The notes: a model not told the origin generated them from the letters alone. 64,000 nucleotides of DNA from G963663315 sp965214205 (GCA_965214205.1 OZ243941.1:1612001-1676000), one strand, 5' to 3'; counted from the first letter of the stretch, positions 49,220 to 57,506 are shown. Numbers and translations are program-made.

Positions 49220-50554
49220 CTACCCGATCAACAACATCGCTCTTTCCACGGTCCAGTACGATGCAATGACAATACACGGTAGCGCCACTGCCCAGCGCAG
49301 CAGGGCGGGCCCTCTACCGCTTACGCGGGCTATCCCGATCATCACGCCCCAGACCGCGGTGACGATAACCAGTTGGCCGATCTCCACGCCCACATTGAAC
49401 GCGATGAGGGATTTGCCGAGATGGGCGCCACCCGGCAAGAGCAGTTCATGCAGCACGAACGAGAACCCGAGGCCATGGATCAGACCGATACCCGTGGTGA
49501 CGGCATAAGTGATCACACTATCCGGTGAGTTCCGGTTAGCGAGCAGCGCCAGAGTGGCCGCATAGATGATCGTGAGCGCAATGGTGGTCTCCACCGCGGG
49601 AATAAACCACGCCCCGGCCGGTACGAATCCGAAAAACCCAAGTATCAGGGTGGCCGTATGACCCAGGGTGAAACCGGTAACCCGCCAGAGCAGTCCCATC
49701 AGTCCGGCCGCGCCCAGCGTCAGACACAAGACAAAAAGTACATGATCCAGGCCTTCGAGAATATGGGCGATGCCCTGCAGGATGAATGTGGAGACGGCCG
49801 CCCATTCCGAATTGCGGATCACAACCGGTTCATTCAGAAGACCGGTCAGTCTGTGAACACGGGTCTTGCCCGGAAAATAATCCAGCAGCAGGTTCGCCAT
49901 ATCCTCCTGACCTCGCAGCCCCGGATTCAACGCGCTTTGGTATGTGTAGCTATCAATGGGGCGGTCATGGTGATAACGAAGCAAAAGATCGGTGACTGTT
50001 TCCCCGACATAAATTTGAGGATCGTTGTATGGGAACACCGCCTCTTCCCGGAGCGCCCGTCTCGCTTCTTCCAGAGAGGCGAAAGGTGGCTGTTCACTGC
50101 CGGGATGAATACTGATATCGACAATATCCGCCGTCAGGGCCTGGCCATCCACGGAAAACACCTGCCCTTTCGCCGCAAGCGATGCAAACGCCAACGGCTG
50201 ATCCCGAATGGCGTCCAGGTCGAGGTAATACATCGGTCTGCCGGATTCGATCCGGCTCCAGGTAAAGGGAGCGGCTTTCGGGATACCATCCCTGCCAATA
50301 TCCCCCACGAGGCCCGCCAGAAAAAGCGGTGTCGGCAGACGCATATAGACATCCAGCCCTGAACGGGTATGCACGACATGGATCGTACGGACATTCAAGT
50401 CCAGCTGGAAATGGGCATGAGCGGAAGAGGGCGCGCAGAAAAGCAGCGCCAGCATCAGCAGGAGACGGCTACTGTGCCGTCCTGCTCCTCGTCTCTTCCA
50501 CAGAAGCGGGAATCTATAATCAGCAGGGTACGAACTGTCGGATTCTGTGGGCAT
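49220..50554 (-). CDS. HupE/UreJ-like integral membrane protein with periplasmic N-terminal domain
   Basis: 444 residues if the ATG at 50554 is used, 3 nt after the higA stop. The C-terminal ~190 residues hold about six helices with HupE/UreJ_2 marks: 'GIAHILEGLDHVLFVLCL', 'VTGFTLGHTATLILG', 'VETTIALTIIYAA', 'TTGIGLIHGLGFSFVL' and 'LIAFNVGVEIGQLVIV'. The His/Asp/Glu-rich helices suggest metal (nickel, cobalt or copper) handling. Residues 50-240 form a soluble, probably periplasmic domain. A signal peptide ends near 'SSAHA' (about 47). Residues 14-32 are encoded by a dispersed repeat, so the true start may be further in (ATG at 50455). It interrupts the ccm locus. Confidence 0.75.
   Translation of the reverse strand: MPTESDSSYPADYRFPLLWKRRGAGRHSSRLLLMLALLFCAPSSAHAHFQLDLNVRTIHVVHTRSGLDVYMRLPTPLFLAGLVGDIGRDGIPKAAPFTWSRIESGRPMYYLDLDAIRDQPLAFASLAAKGQVFSVDGQALTADIVDISIHPGSEQPPFASLEEARRALREEAVFPYNDPQIYVGETVTDLLLRYHHDRPIDSYTYQSALNPGLRGQEDMANLLLDYFPGKTRVHRLTGLLNEPVVIRNSEWAAVSTFILQGIAHILEGLDHVLFVLCLTLGAAGLMGLLWRVTGFTLGHTATLILGFFGFVPAGAWFIPAVETTIALTIIYAATLALLANRNSPDSVITYAVTTGIGLIHGLGFSFVLHELLLPGGAHLGKSLIAFNVGVEIGQLVIVTAVWGVMIGIARVSGRGPALLRWAVALPCIVIASYWTVERAMLLIG
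50461..50514 (-). repeat. Degenerate composite hairpin repeat, copy C, within the HupE-like gene
   Basis: Read on the minus strand, ATTCCCGC...GACGAGG is followed by GGACGGCACAG-TAG-CCGTC, a hairpin nearly the same as the repeat at 51124-51154 but in the opposite orientation. The ATTCCC...GACGAGG part matches the palindrome at 57529-57555. It encodes about residues 14-32 of the HupE-like protein. Confidence 0.6.
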
Positions 50555-50557
50555 ACG

Positions 50558-50851
50558 CTATACTGTCACAAATTTCTTTACCTGAACATCTTTCGCGCGT
50601 TGGCGCATGTGGCAAGCGTCATAGCGCGCTTGCATGCGTAAGAGTGTATCCATCTTTACGCCAAATGCCTTCTCGACTCGCAGCGCCATTTCAGGCGATA
50701 GGGAGGCTTTTTCATTCAGCAGTCTGGAAAGCGCTGGCCGTCCGACATTCAGAGCTTGGGCAGCGGCGGTAACGGATAAATCATCCGGTAAAACCGAGCG
50801 CTTGATAAACCCGCCCGGGTGTGGAGGTTTCATACCTGCTTTAATCGCCAT
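50558..50851 (-). CDS. higA: HigA-family antitoxin (XRE helix-turn-helix)
   Basis: 97 residues. HigA opening 'MKPPHPGGFIKRSVLPDDLSVTAAAQALNVGRPALSRLLNEKASLSPEMALRVEKAFG' contains the helix-turn-helix (about 25-47) and ends with the HigA-like 'LLRMQARYDACHMRQRAKDVQVKKF'. It neutralises the toxin encoded upstream and represses the pair. The toxin gene precedes it by 19 nt, the usual higBA order. GAGGA lies about 10 nt before the start. It is followed 3 nt later by the HupE-like gene. Confidence 0.9.
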   Translation of the reverse strand: MAIKAGMKPPHPGGFIKRSVLPDDLSVTAAAQALNVGRPALSRLLNEKASLSPEMALRVEKAFGVKMDTLLRMQARYDACHMRQRAKDVQVKKFVTV

Positions 50852-50870
50852 CGTTCATATTCCTCACTGG

Positions 50871-51059
50871 TTAGTGATAATCCTCATAATCCATATCATA
50901 CAGTTGGTGTTCCCCAGTGTCATATCTGAAGGTAATTCGCCAGTTCGCCGTAACATGAAAACTGTATGTTCCGGCACGGTCACCGCCCATATAGTGTGGT
51001 TTGTATTTTCGAAGATGCATCACTTCATCAATATCTTCGATCTCGATAAGATACGCCAT
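50871..51059 (-). CDS. higB: HigB/RelE-type toxin, short (possibly N-terminally truncated)
   Basis: 62 residues from the ATG at 51059. The C-terminal part, 'MGGDRAGTYSFHVTANWRITFRYDTGEHQLYDMDYEDYH', is the HigB core strand region. Full-length HigB is about 92 residues, so roughly the first 25-30 (helix 1 and part of helix 2) are missing. The frame stays open upstream without ATG, GTG or TTG for at least 20 codons, into the repeat at 51124-51154. Either a non-standard start is used, or the toxin was clipped by a rearrangement at the repeat. Activity, an mRNA interferase in intact relatives, is uncertain. Confidence 0.7.
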   Translation of the reverse strand: MAYLIEIEDIDEVMHLRKYKPHYMGGDRAGTYSFHVTANWRITFRYDTGEHQLYDMDYEDYH

Positions 51060-51123
51060 AATATCGGTGTGAACCGCCCCGGATTTGTCGGAGACAGTTT
51101 TATTTGAGTCATACTGTTTGAGT

Positions 51124-51154
51124 TGCGGGACGGCACAGAGACCGTCCCCTACGA
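51124..51154 (+). repeat. Hairpin repeat, copy A, between ccmB and higBA
   Basis: Stem GGGACGG / CCGTCCC around CACAGAGA, preceded by TGC and followed by CCTACGA. It matches copy B (57579-57609) at 28 of 31 positions; two of the three differences restore pairing in the stem. A shared GTTCGTTC follows further on (51164-51171). Confidence 0.8.
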
Positions 51155-51183
51155 TGTCGTGTAGTTCGTTCAGATCAGGTGGT

Positions 51184-51873
51184 TCATTCCAGGCTGATTT
51201 TCAGTGCGCTTGCGATGATGATCGGGGCCAGGGTGATGAAGAAGACTACTATGGCGGACAGGAACCAGATTTGTCCGGACCAGTCGAGTTGCAGCAGGCC
51301 GGCCTGGATGGCGCTGGCGCCGAATATCAGGATCGGGACGTATATCGGAATTACGATCAGGGTGAGCAGTAGTCCGCTTCTCTTCAACCCGACTGTGAGC
51401 GCCGCGCCGATGGCGCCGGCTATGCTTAGTCCCGGAGTCCCGATCAACAGGCTTAAAAAAAGCGCCTGTAACGCGGAATCGGGCAGTTTCATCAACCATC
51501 CCAGTAACAGGGCGGTCAGAATGAGCGGGAATCCGGTCATCACCCAGTGCGCGAGAACCTTGGCGCAGACCAGCAGGGGCAGGGGATATGGACTTAAAAT
51601 GAGTTGTTCCAGGCTGCCGTCGTCATAGTCGGATTTGAACATCCCGTCCAGCGCGAACAGGGTTGCCAGCAAGGCCGATACCCAGATGATACCCGGCGAA
51701 ACCTTTGTCAGCAGTTCTGAATCCGGGCCGAGCGCGAACGGATACAGACACACGGTAATCACGAAAAACAGGATCGGCCAGGCGAATTCACCGATATTCC
51801 GCAATGCCAGGAATGTGTCCCGCCTGATTACGCTGATGAATACACGGATAAGGGAAGGGGAGTTCAATTTCAA
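51184..51873 (-). CDS. ccmB: Haem exporter permease subunit CcmB
   Basis: 229 residues with six membrane helices. Family marks: 'IRRDTFLALRNIGEFAWPILFFVITVCLYPFALGP', 'GIIWVSALLATLFALDGMFKSDYDDGSLEQLILSPYPLPLLVCAKVLAHW' and 'SLLIGTPGLSIAGAIGAALTVGLKRSGLLLTLIVIPIYVPILIFGA'. With the CcmA ATPase it forms the complex that releases haem-loaded CcmE. It starts 20 nt after ccmA. Its downstream side is broken from ccmC by about 2 kb of unrelated genes. Confidence 0.95.
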   Translation of the reverse strand: MKLNSPSLIRVFISVIRRDTFLALRNIGEFAWPILFFVITVCLYPFALGPDSELLTKVSPGIIWVSALLATLFALDGMFKSDYDDGSLEQLILSPYPLPLLVCAKVLAHWVMTGFPLILTALLLGWLMKLPDSALQALFLSLLIGTPGLSIAGAIGAALTVGLKRSGLLLTLIVIPIYVPILIFGASAIQAGLLQLDWSGQIWFLSAIVVFFITLAPIIIASALKISLE

Positions 51874-51893
51874 GGCGGCCTGGTTGCCGGATT

Positions 51894-52508
51894 TCAGATA
51901 TGGATGGTTTTAAGACAACTCGCGGACAAGTGCAATGGCTGGTGCCCGGTATACAGGACTATGCCGTTCTTTTGCGCGTGTTGTTCGATCAGTCGCTGGA
52001 GTATCCGGATTCCGTCGCTGTCCAGCGCTGTGGCGGGTTCGTCCAGAAGCCATAGCCAGGTATCTGTCCGTACCACCCTGGCCAGCGCGATGCGCTGTTT
52101 TTGACCGGCGGACAGTTGGGCAACCGGCGTGTCGCAATAGTCTTTTGCATTCAAAAGGTTAATGGAACAATCTACAGAGATTCCGGAATATTCTCCCTGG
52201 ATATTTTCAGCGAATTCGAGGTTCTCTCTGGCCGTGAGGTTGCCCTTTAACGCGATTTTATGCCCCAGATAAGCGATTCTGGCCTGTTGTTCGGGGATGG
52301 GTTTTCCATTCAGTGTGATTTCGCCGGATTCAGATTGGAATAATCCTGCGATCGCGCGTAGCAGGGTGGTCTTGCCGGCTCCATTGAGTCCGGCGACATG
52401 GGCCACCTCCCCGGCTTCGAGCCTGAAGCAGAGGTTGTCAAACAAGGGCCTGTGCCCCCTTTCGCAGGATAAATTGGAAACTTCCAGGCTGGATTCAGAA
52501 GGATACAT
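51894..52508 (-). CDS. ccmA: Haem exporter ATP-binding subunit CcmA
   Basis: 204 residues, the usual short CcmA length. Walker A 'GLNGAGKTTLLRAIAGL', signature 'LSAGQKQRIALARVV', Walker B 'TWLWLLDEPATALD' and 'IVLYTGHQPL' at the H-loop position. It powers CcmABCD-dependent release of holo-CcmE. It is the first ccm gene and is divergent from dinB; a 100-bp spacer must hold its promoter. Confidence 0.95.
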   Translation of the reverse strand: MYPSESSLEVSNLSCERGHRPLFDNLCFRLEAGEVAHVAGLNGAGKTTLLRAIAGLFQSESGEITLNGKPIPEQQARIAYLGHKIALKGNLTARENLEFAENIQGEYSGISVDCSINLLNAKDYCDTPVAQLSAGQKQRIALARVVRTDTWLWLLDEPATALDSDGIRILQRLIEQHAQKNGIVLYTGHQPLHLSASCLKTIHI

Positions 52509-52610
52509 GACGTTACAGGCGTTATTCCGCTAGAATCGTTGCAAGTGTACCCCAGTCGATGATACCAGACAGCCATAAATAATCCCCAAGAAGATCGTGT
52601 GTCGAAGATC

Positions 52611-53810
52611 ATGTATCGAAAGATGATTCTGCATATCGACATGGATGCGTTTTATGCCTCTGTGGAAGAGCGGGAGAATCCGGCTTTGAAGGGCAGGCCG
52701 CTGATTGTCGGCGGCCAGGCTTCCGCCAGAGGGGTGGTTGCGGCGGCGAATTACGCGGCCAGGGAGTTTGGCGTGTACAGCGCCATGCCGACGGCGACCG
52801 CGGTCAAACGATGTCCTGATCTGGTGATTATCAAGCCGCGGGGGTATTTATACAGTCAGGTATCACGGCAAATCACCGCCATATTCAATCGTTATACGCC
52901 AAGGATCGAGCCGTTGTCTCTGGATGAGGCGTTTCTGGACCCCGGCGGCAGTGAAAGGCTATACGGCGGCGCTATCGAAATAGGCAGGCGCATCAAGTCG
53001 GATATCAAACAGGAGCTGGAACTGATTGCGTCTGTCGGGGTCGCGCCGAACAAATTTTTGGCGAAGTTGGCCAGCGACCACGGCAAACCGGATGGGTTTA
53101 CGGTGATTCAAGCGGAACAGGTTCAGTCCTTTCTCGATCCATTGCCGGTCAAACGGATATGGGGGGTGGGCCGGGTTACCCAGGCCAGGCTTGCCGAATT
53201 CAAAATCCATTCAGTACAGGATCTGAGGTCCCGGTCAAAGGAATTCCTGATCAGGGAGTTCGGCAAGCACGGGCAACAGTTGTGGCATCTGGCGCATGGA
53301 GTCGATGAGCGGGAAGTCACCCCCGACAGCGAAGTCAAATCAGTTTCTCAGGAAACGACTTTTGAGCGCGACATAACCGAGTATGAGTCGATTGAATCAA
53401 GCGTGATCTATCTGACTGAATGTGTCGGATATCGACTGCGGGAAGCCGGGATCAAAGGAAAAACAGTGACTGTTAAAATCAGATATGATGATTTCCGGAC
53501 CATTACCCGTTCCAGAAGTCTGGATTTTTATACCAGCGCCACCGATGATATATGGCGGGAAGCCAGACTAATCCTGCGGCAAACGTTGAAGGACAAGCCG
53601 GTTTCAATTCGGCTCGCAGGGGTCAGGGTGTCCGGATTCGGGGAAAATAAAGGACGGCAGACAACGATTTTTGACGGGATTGCTGATGAAACGGGCCTGA
53701 AAGATCCCCGAAGCGATAAAAAACAGTTGCTGGATTCTCTGACCGATGAGATAAAGAACAAATACGGAAAGGAAAGTATAAAACGGGGAAAATCAATCAG
53801 GACAAACTGA
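52611..53810 (+). CDS. dinB: DNA polymerase IV (Y family)
   Basis: About 399 residues from the ATG at 52611; a GTG at 52599 or ATG at 52623 are alternatives. Palm motif 'ILHIDMDAFYASVE' with metal-binding Asp10 and Asp12, steric-gate region 'ARGVVAAANYAAREFGVYSAM', catalytic 'PLSLDEAFLDPGG', and 'LIASVGVAPNKFLAKLASDHGKPDG'. A C-terminal little-finger domain follows. It performs error-prone translesion synthesis. I see no convincing LexA box in the short upstream spacer. The basic tail lacks an obvious clamp-binding peptide at the very end. Confidence 0.95.
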   Translation: MYRKMILHIDMDAFYASVEERENPALKGRPLIVGGQASARGVVAAANYAAREFGVYSAMPTATAVKRCPDLVIIKPRGYLYSQVSRQITAIFNRYTPRIEPLSLDEAFLDPGGSERLYGGAIEIGRRIKSDIKQELELIASVGVAPNKFLAKLASDHGKPDGFTVIQAEQVQSFLDPLPVKRIWGVGRVTQARLAEFKIHSVQDLRSRSKEFLIREFGKHGQQLWHLAHGVDEREVTPDSEVKSVSQETTFERDITEYESIESSVIYLTECVGYRLREAGIKGKTVTVKIRYDDFRTITRSRSLDFYTSATDDIWREARLILRQTLKDKPVSIRLAGVRVSGFGENKGRQTTIFDGIADETGLKDPRSDKKQLLDSLTDEIKNKYGKESIKRGKSIRTN

Positions 53811-53812
53811 TG

Positions 53813-54691
53813 CTACGAATCCATGCCGAGAAACAGGTTGTCAATCAATCTGACTTCACCCAGCCGGGCGGCAATCAGCGCCCGCGGGGATTTAATTCCG
53901 GTTGACGGCGTCTGCCGGGACCACCTGGTTTCATCCCGGATCACGGCGTATTCCGTATGGATTTTCGGATGTCGCAAAATTCGGCGCATGATCTTTTCCA
54001 GTCTGTCGGGGTCCCTTGACCCGTTTTGCCAGTCATCCCGGGCGGCGCAGAGCGCTTCATAGAGTTTCGGCGCGATGGTTCTCTGGCGCGGCGTCAGATG
54101 TTGATTGCGGGATGACAGGGCCAGTCCCGATGGCTCGCGCACGGTTGGATGTACAATGATCCTGACTTTCCTGTTCTCGCGCGCAAGGTTTTTCGCCAGG
54201 TCCCTGACTACCAGGGTTTGCTGGAAATCCTTCTCACCAAAATACGCTGAGCAATCGCCGACGGTTCGGAACAGTCGATCCACAATGGTAACCACCCCTT
54301 CAAGGTGGCCGGGCCGCCAGTCCCCTTCCAGTCCCAATGCAGCGTTGCCCGCGTCAAGCAGGGGAATGTTGTTCATATCCAGGCTGTCCGGAAAAAACTG
54401 CCGGAGATTACCCGTGTAGACCATATCGCAGTTGGCTTTTTCCAGCAGCCGGTAATCCCGGTCCGGGTCCGCGGGATAGGTTGCCAGGTCTTCGGGATTG
54501 TTGAATTGCAACGGATTGACAAAAATGCTGGCGCAGCAGACATCATTGTTTTGTGCGGCGTTTCTGACCAGCGTCAGATGTCCTTCATGCAGCGCGCCCA
54601 TGGTGGGGACATAGCCGATCGACAGTCCGCCCCGGCGCATCCGGCTGCACCATTCGGCCGCTTCCCGAGGTGAGGATAATCCGGTAATCAA
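53813..54691 (-). CDS. panC: Pantothenate synthetase
   Basis: About 292 residues from a TTG at 54691. Motifs: 'YVPTMGALHEGHLTLV' (the HIGH-like nucleotide site), 'VNPLQFNNPEDLATYPADPDRD', 'YFGEKDFQQTLVVRDL' and 'REPSGLALSSRNQHL'. It joins pantoate and beta-alanine using ATP. No ATG lies in frame before residue 35 of the conserved part, so a non-ATG start must be used: TTG at 54691 (17 nt after the gph stop) or TTG at 54742 (overlapping gph). panB is not adjacent, which is unusual for gammaproteobacteria. Converges with dinB, 2 nt apart. Confidence 0.92.
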   Translation of the reverse strand: MITGLSSPREAAEWCSRMRRGGLSIGYVPTMGALHEGHLTLVRNAAQNNDVCCASIFVNPLQFNNPEDLATYPADPDRDYRLLEKANCDMVYTGNLRQFFPDSLDMNNIPLLDAGNAALGLEGDWRPGHLEGVVTIVDRLFRTVGDCSAYFGEKDFQQTLVVRDLAKNLARENRKVRIIVHPTVREPSGLALSSRNQHLTPRQRTIAPKLYEALCAARDDWQNGSRDPDRLEKIMRRILRHPKIHTEYAVIRDETRWSRQTPSTGIKSPRALIAARLGEVRLIDNLFLGMDS

Positions 54692-54707
54692 TGGTCGGGA
54701 TTTCAGC

Positions 54708-55364
54708 CTACAGCCAGGGCAGAATGTCAGCCGCCTGATCAATCACCTCATCGGCGCCCCAGGCATGGGGGTCTTCTTCGGCGGCAATGTAGCCCCAGGA
54801 TGCCGCCAACGTACGCATTCCCGCGCTTCTGCCAGCCTGGACATCGCGTTCATCATCGCCGATGTAAATCGTACTGGCCGGGTCGCCCCGCAGATGATTG
54901 CAGGCATGGATCAACGGCAGTGGATGCGGTTTCTTGACCGTTAGCGTGTCACCGCTGACCACTATTCCGGGAGTCGAGGGCATGGTCAGGATATTCAGCA
55001 GCCGGTCGGTCAGATAGCCGGGTTTGTTGGTCACGATTCCCCATTTTCTTCCACTTGCCTCGATTTTCTCAAGGATGGAATCCATGCCGGGGAAAAACCG
55101 GGTGTGAACCGCGATATTTTCCTCGTAGGCATTGAGCATCCGGTTCAGCAATGATTTCGCCTGGTCGTCTTCGGGCTGGCATCCGAAGGCCCGGCAGACC
55201 ATGACCATGCTGCCTTTCGAGGCGAGAGAACGCAGGCTTTCCGTCGGCAGGGGAGGTTGTCCATGGTCTTCCAGCACCCGGTTCAGGGCGCCGCTCAGAT
55301 CAAGGTGGGTATCGAGTAGAGTGCCATCCAGATCAAATAGTATGGTTTCGACGTTATTAGTCAC
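54708..55364 (-). CDS. gph: HAD-family phosphatase, phosphoglycolate phosphatase (Gph) type
   Basis: 218 residues. HAD motif I 'ILFDLDGTLLDT' (Asp11 nucleophile, Asp13), motif II 'GIVTNKP', motif III lysine in 'TVKKPHPLPLI', and motif IV 'TIYIGDDERDVQAGRSAGM'. The family removes phosphate from 2-phosphoglycolate and similar sugar phosphates. Position directly after ubiG (15 nt) is a conserved ubiG-gph arrangement. The MupP-type muropeptide phosphatase found next to ubiG in Pseudomonas is a close relative and is an equally plausible identity. Confidence 0.88.
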   Translation of the reverse strand: MTNNVETILFDLDGTLLDTHLDLSGALNRVLEDHGQPPLPTESLRSLASKGSMVMVCRAFGCQPEDDQAKSLLNRMLNAYEENIAVHTRFFPGMDSILEKIEASGRKWGIVTNKPGYLTDRLLNILTMPSTPGIVVSGDTLTVKKPHPLPLIHACNHLRGDPASTIYIGDDERDVQAGRSAGMRTLAASWGYIAAEEDPHAWGADEVIDQAADILPWL

Positions 55365-55379
55365 GGGCAGGCAGGAGTC

Positions 55380-56102
55380 TCAGACCGGTTTTTCCATACG
55401 GGCGATGTAGTTGACTTCCAGCCCCTTGCCCAGACGGAAGGTTTGCAGAACCGGATTGTAATGCAGTCCGACCAGGTCACGGGTCTCAAGACCACAGTTG
55501 CCGCCCCACTGGTCAAGTTCACTCGGACGGATGAATTTCTCGTACTGGTGAGTGCCCGCAGGTAGCAGATTGAGCGCATATTCCGCGCCCAGTATGGCGA
55601 ACACAAATGCTTTCGGGTGGCGGTTGATGGTGGAAAACCAGACGGTTCCGCCCGGTTTGACCAGTCTGCCGCAGGCCTGCACGATGCTGGCGGGGTCCGG
55701 TACATGTTCCAGCAGTTCCATACAGGTCACGATATCCCAATGTCCGGGTTTTTCCTCTGCCAGTTGTTCGGCTGTAATTTTCAGGTACTGGATATTTTTG
55801 ACCTGGTTTTCCAACGCATGTAGCCGGGCGACTTCAATTTGCGCCTCACCGATGTCAATGCCGGTCACGTCCGCGCCTTTTACCGCCATCGCTTCGCTCA
55901 GGATGCCGCCGCCGCATCCTGTGTCGAGAACCCGGCGCCCCGCGAGCCGGGAATGCCGGTCAATATAATCCAGACGCAGCGGGTTGATTTGATGGAGGGA
56001 TTTGAATTCCCCTTCAATATCCCACCAGCGCGCGGCGGAGCGGCTGAATTTTTCGACTTCCACCGCATCCACGTTCATCCGGTTTTGCTCGTTTTCGGTC
56101 AT
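55380..56102 (-). CDS. ubiG: Ubiquinone biosynthesis O-methyltransferase UbiG
   Basis: 240 residues from the ATG at 56102, matching E. coli UbiG length; a start at 56135 inside mtaD is less likely. The opening 'VEKFSRSAARWWDIEGEFKSLHQINPLRLDYI' is diagnostic. SAM-binding motif I is 'RVLDTGCGGGILSEAMA', followed by 'VTGIDIGEAQIEVARLHA' and 'DIVTCMELLEHVPDP'. It does both O-methylations in ubiquinone synthesis. It starts 8 nt after mtaD, whose product recycles SAM by-products. Confidence 0.96.
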   Translation of the reverse strand: MTENEQNRMNVDAVEVEKFSRSAARWWDIEGEFKSLHQINPLRLDYIDRHSRLAGRRVLDTGCGGGILSEAMAVKGADVTGIDIGEAQIEVARLHALENQVKNIQYLKITAEQLAEEKPGHWDIVTCMELLEHVPDPASIVQACGRLVKPGGTVWFSTINRHPKAFVFAILGAEYALNLLPAGTHQYEKFIRPSELDQWGGNCGLETRDLVGLHYNPVLQTFRLGKGLEVNYIARMEKPV

Positions 56103-56110
56103 TTCAAACG

Positions 56111-57424
56111 CTATGAAGCCATTTTGTCCCGCCATTGACGTGCGCTATGGCAGACCCGATCTTTATCTATTGTGGTTAACTCATGATTATCCAGTACGCG
56201 CTCGCCATTGATCCAGACATTGGAAACCTGGCTTCGGGAGGCGCTGTAGACAACCTGGCTGACCGGGTTGAAAATCGGTTGAGTACTGCAATCAGATAGA
56301 TCCAGGGTAATCAAATCGGCTTGTTTGCCAATTTCAATAGAGCCGACCAGGTGATCAATACCGAGCGCTTTTGCGCCATTCAGGGTTGCAGACTTCAGGG
56401 TGGACCAGGCGTTCAGCGCGGTCGGGTCTGCGCTAACTCCCTTGGCCAGCAAGGAGGCTGTACGCATTTCGGATAGCATATCGAGATCATTATTACTGGA
56501 CGAGCCATCCGTTCCGATAGCCAGATTCACCCCCGCATCAACGAGAGCATGGGTCGGGCAAAACCCGCTTGCCAGCTTCAGATTGGATTCCGGGCAGTGC
56601 ACCACGTGAACTCCTTGTTCGGCCAGGGTATTGATTTCACCATCGAGAAGCTGGGTCATGTGCACCGCCATCAGGCGAGGTCCGATCAATCCCAGTTGAT
56701 TCAGTCTCTCCAGAGGTCGGATGCCGTATCTGGCCACAGATTCCTTGACTTCCTGTTCCGTTTCATGGACATGCATGTGTATCTGGCAATCGAGTTCCTC
56801 TGACAGCGCTGCAATCCGGCGCAGCGGTTCATCGGATACGGTGTAGGGGGCGTGAGGAGAAAAAGCGGCAGTGATTAGATTGGAATGACGAATGGCATCT
56901 TTCACTGACAGCCCCTTGCTAATGTACTCATCAGCATCTTTAGCCCAGACAGTCGGAAAATCAATCACGATCATGCTGATACAGGCTCTCATCCTGGCGC
57001 GTCCTGCTCGCTGCGCTACGATATCCGGGAAGAAATACATGTCATTGAAACAGGTTGTGCCCCCCTGAATCATTTCTGCACAGGCCAAGTCGGCGCCGGA
57101 TTCTACGAAAGACTCACTTACCCATTTCCCCTCCGCTGGCCAGATCCATTCCTGCAACCATTCCAGTAGCGGTAAATCATCGGCATAACCCCTGAACAGG
57201 GTCATGGCCGCATGAGTGTGGGTATTGATCAGTCCGGGCAGCAGGACGGACTGATCCAGCGCCAGATCGGTTTTCGCCTTATACCGGGCTGAAATGGATT
57301 CGGATTTGTCCAGGCCAATAATCTGGCCCTGATCAACCGCGAGAGTGTATCCCGTAAGGACCCGCTCATCTGGAGCAATGGGGATGATCCATCCCGGTGT
57401 GATCAACAGGTCAATTTCTTGCAT
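56111..57424 (-). CDS. mtaD: 5-methylthioadenosine/S-adenosylhomocysteine deaminase
   Basis: 437 residues of the amidohydrolase (TRZ/ATZ) family. Metal ligands: 'LLPGLINTHTHAAMTLFRGYADDLPLLEWLQ' (His69, His71), 'HMHVHETEQEV', and 'VNLAIGTDGSSSNNDLDML' with the catalytic aspartate. The 'HTHAAM...ADDLPLLEWL' pattern distinguishes MTA/SAH deaminases from guanine or chlorohydrolases. It converts S-adenosylhomocysteine or methylthioadenosine to inosine derivatives. Upstream lies a 179-bp spacer filled by repeats, so mtaD-ubiG-gph-panC may have a separate promoter. Confidence 0.9.
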   Translation of the reverse strand: MQEIDLLITPGWIIPIAPDERVLTGYTLAVDQGQIIGLDKSESISARYKAKTDLALDQSVLLPGLINTHTHAAMTLFRGYADDLPLLEWLQEWIWPAEGKWVSESFVESGADLACAEMIQGGTTCFNDMYFFPDIVAQRAGRARMRACISMIVIDFPTVWAKDADEYISKGLSVKDAIRHSNLITAAFSPHAPYTVSDEPLRRIAALSEELDCQIHMHVHETEQEVKESVARYGIRPLERLNQLGLIGPRLMAVHMTQLLDGEINTLAEQGVHVVHCPESNLKLASGFCPTHALVDAGVNLAIGTDGSSSNNDLDMLSEMRTASLLAKGVSADPTALNAWSTLKSATLNGAKALGIDHLVGSIEIGKQADLITLDLSDCSTQPIFNPVSQVVYSASRSQVSNVWINGERVLDNHELTTIDKDRVCHSARQWRDKMAS

Positions 57425-57506
57425 TGGAGGGTTCCGTGTTTACCCGGGGGTTGTATGGATGATCGGATTATAAGTCAAACTGGATGCTGCCGGAAGTAGT
57501 GGAAAG

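Noticed and set aside
52509..52610. LexA box upstream of dinB
   Set aside because: No CTGT-N8-ACAG match; only a loose CTG...CTG pattern.
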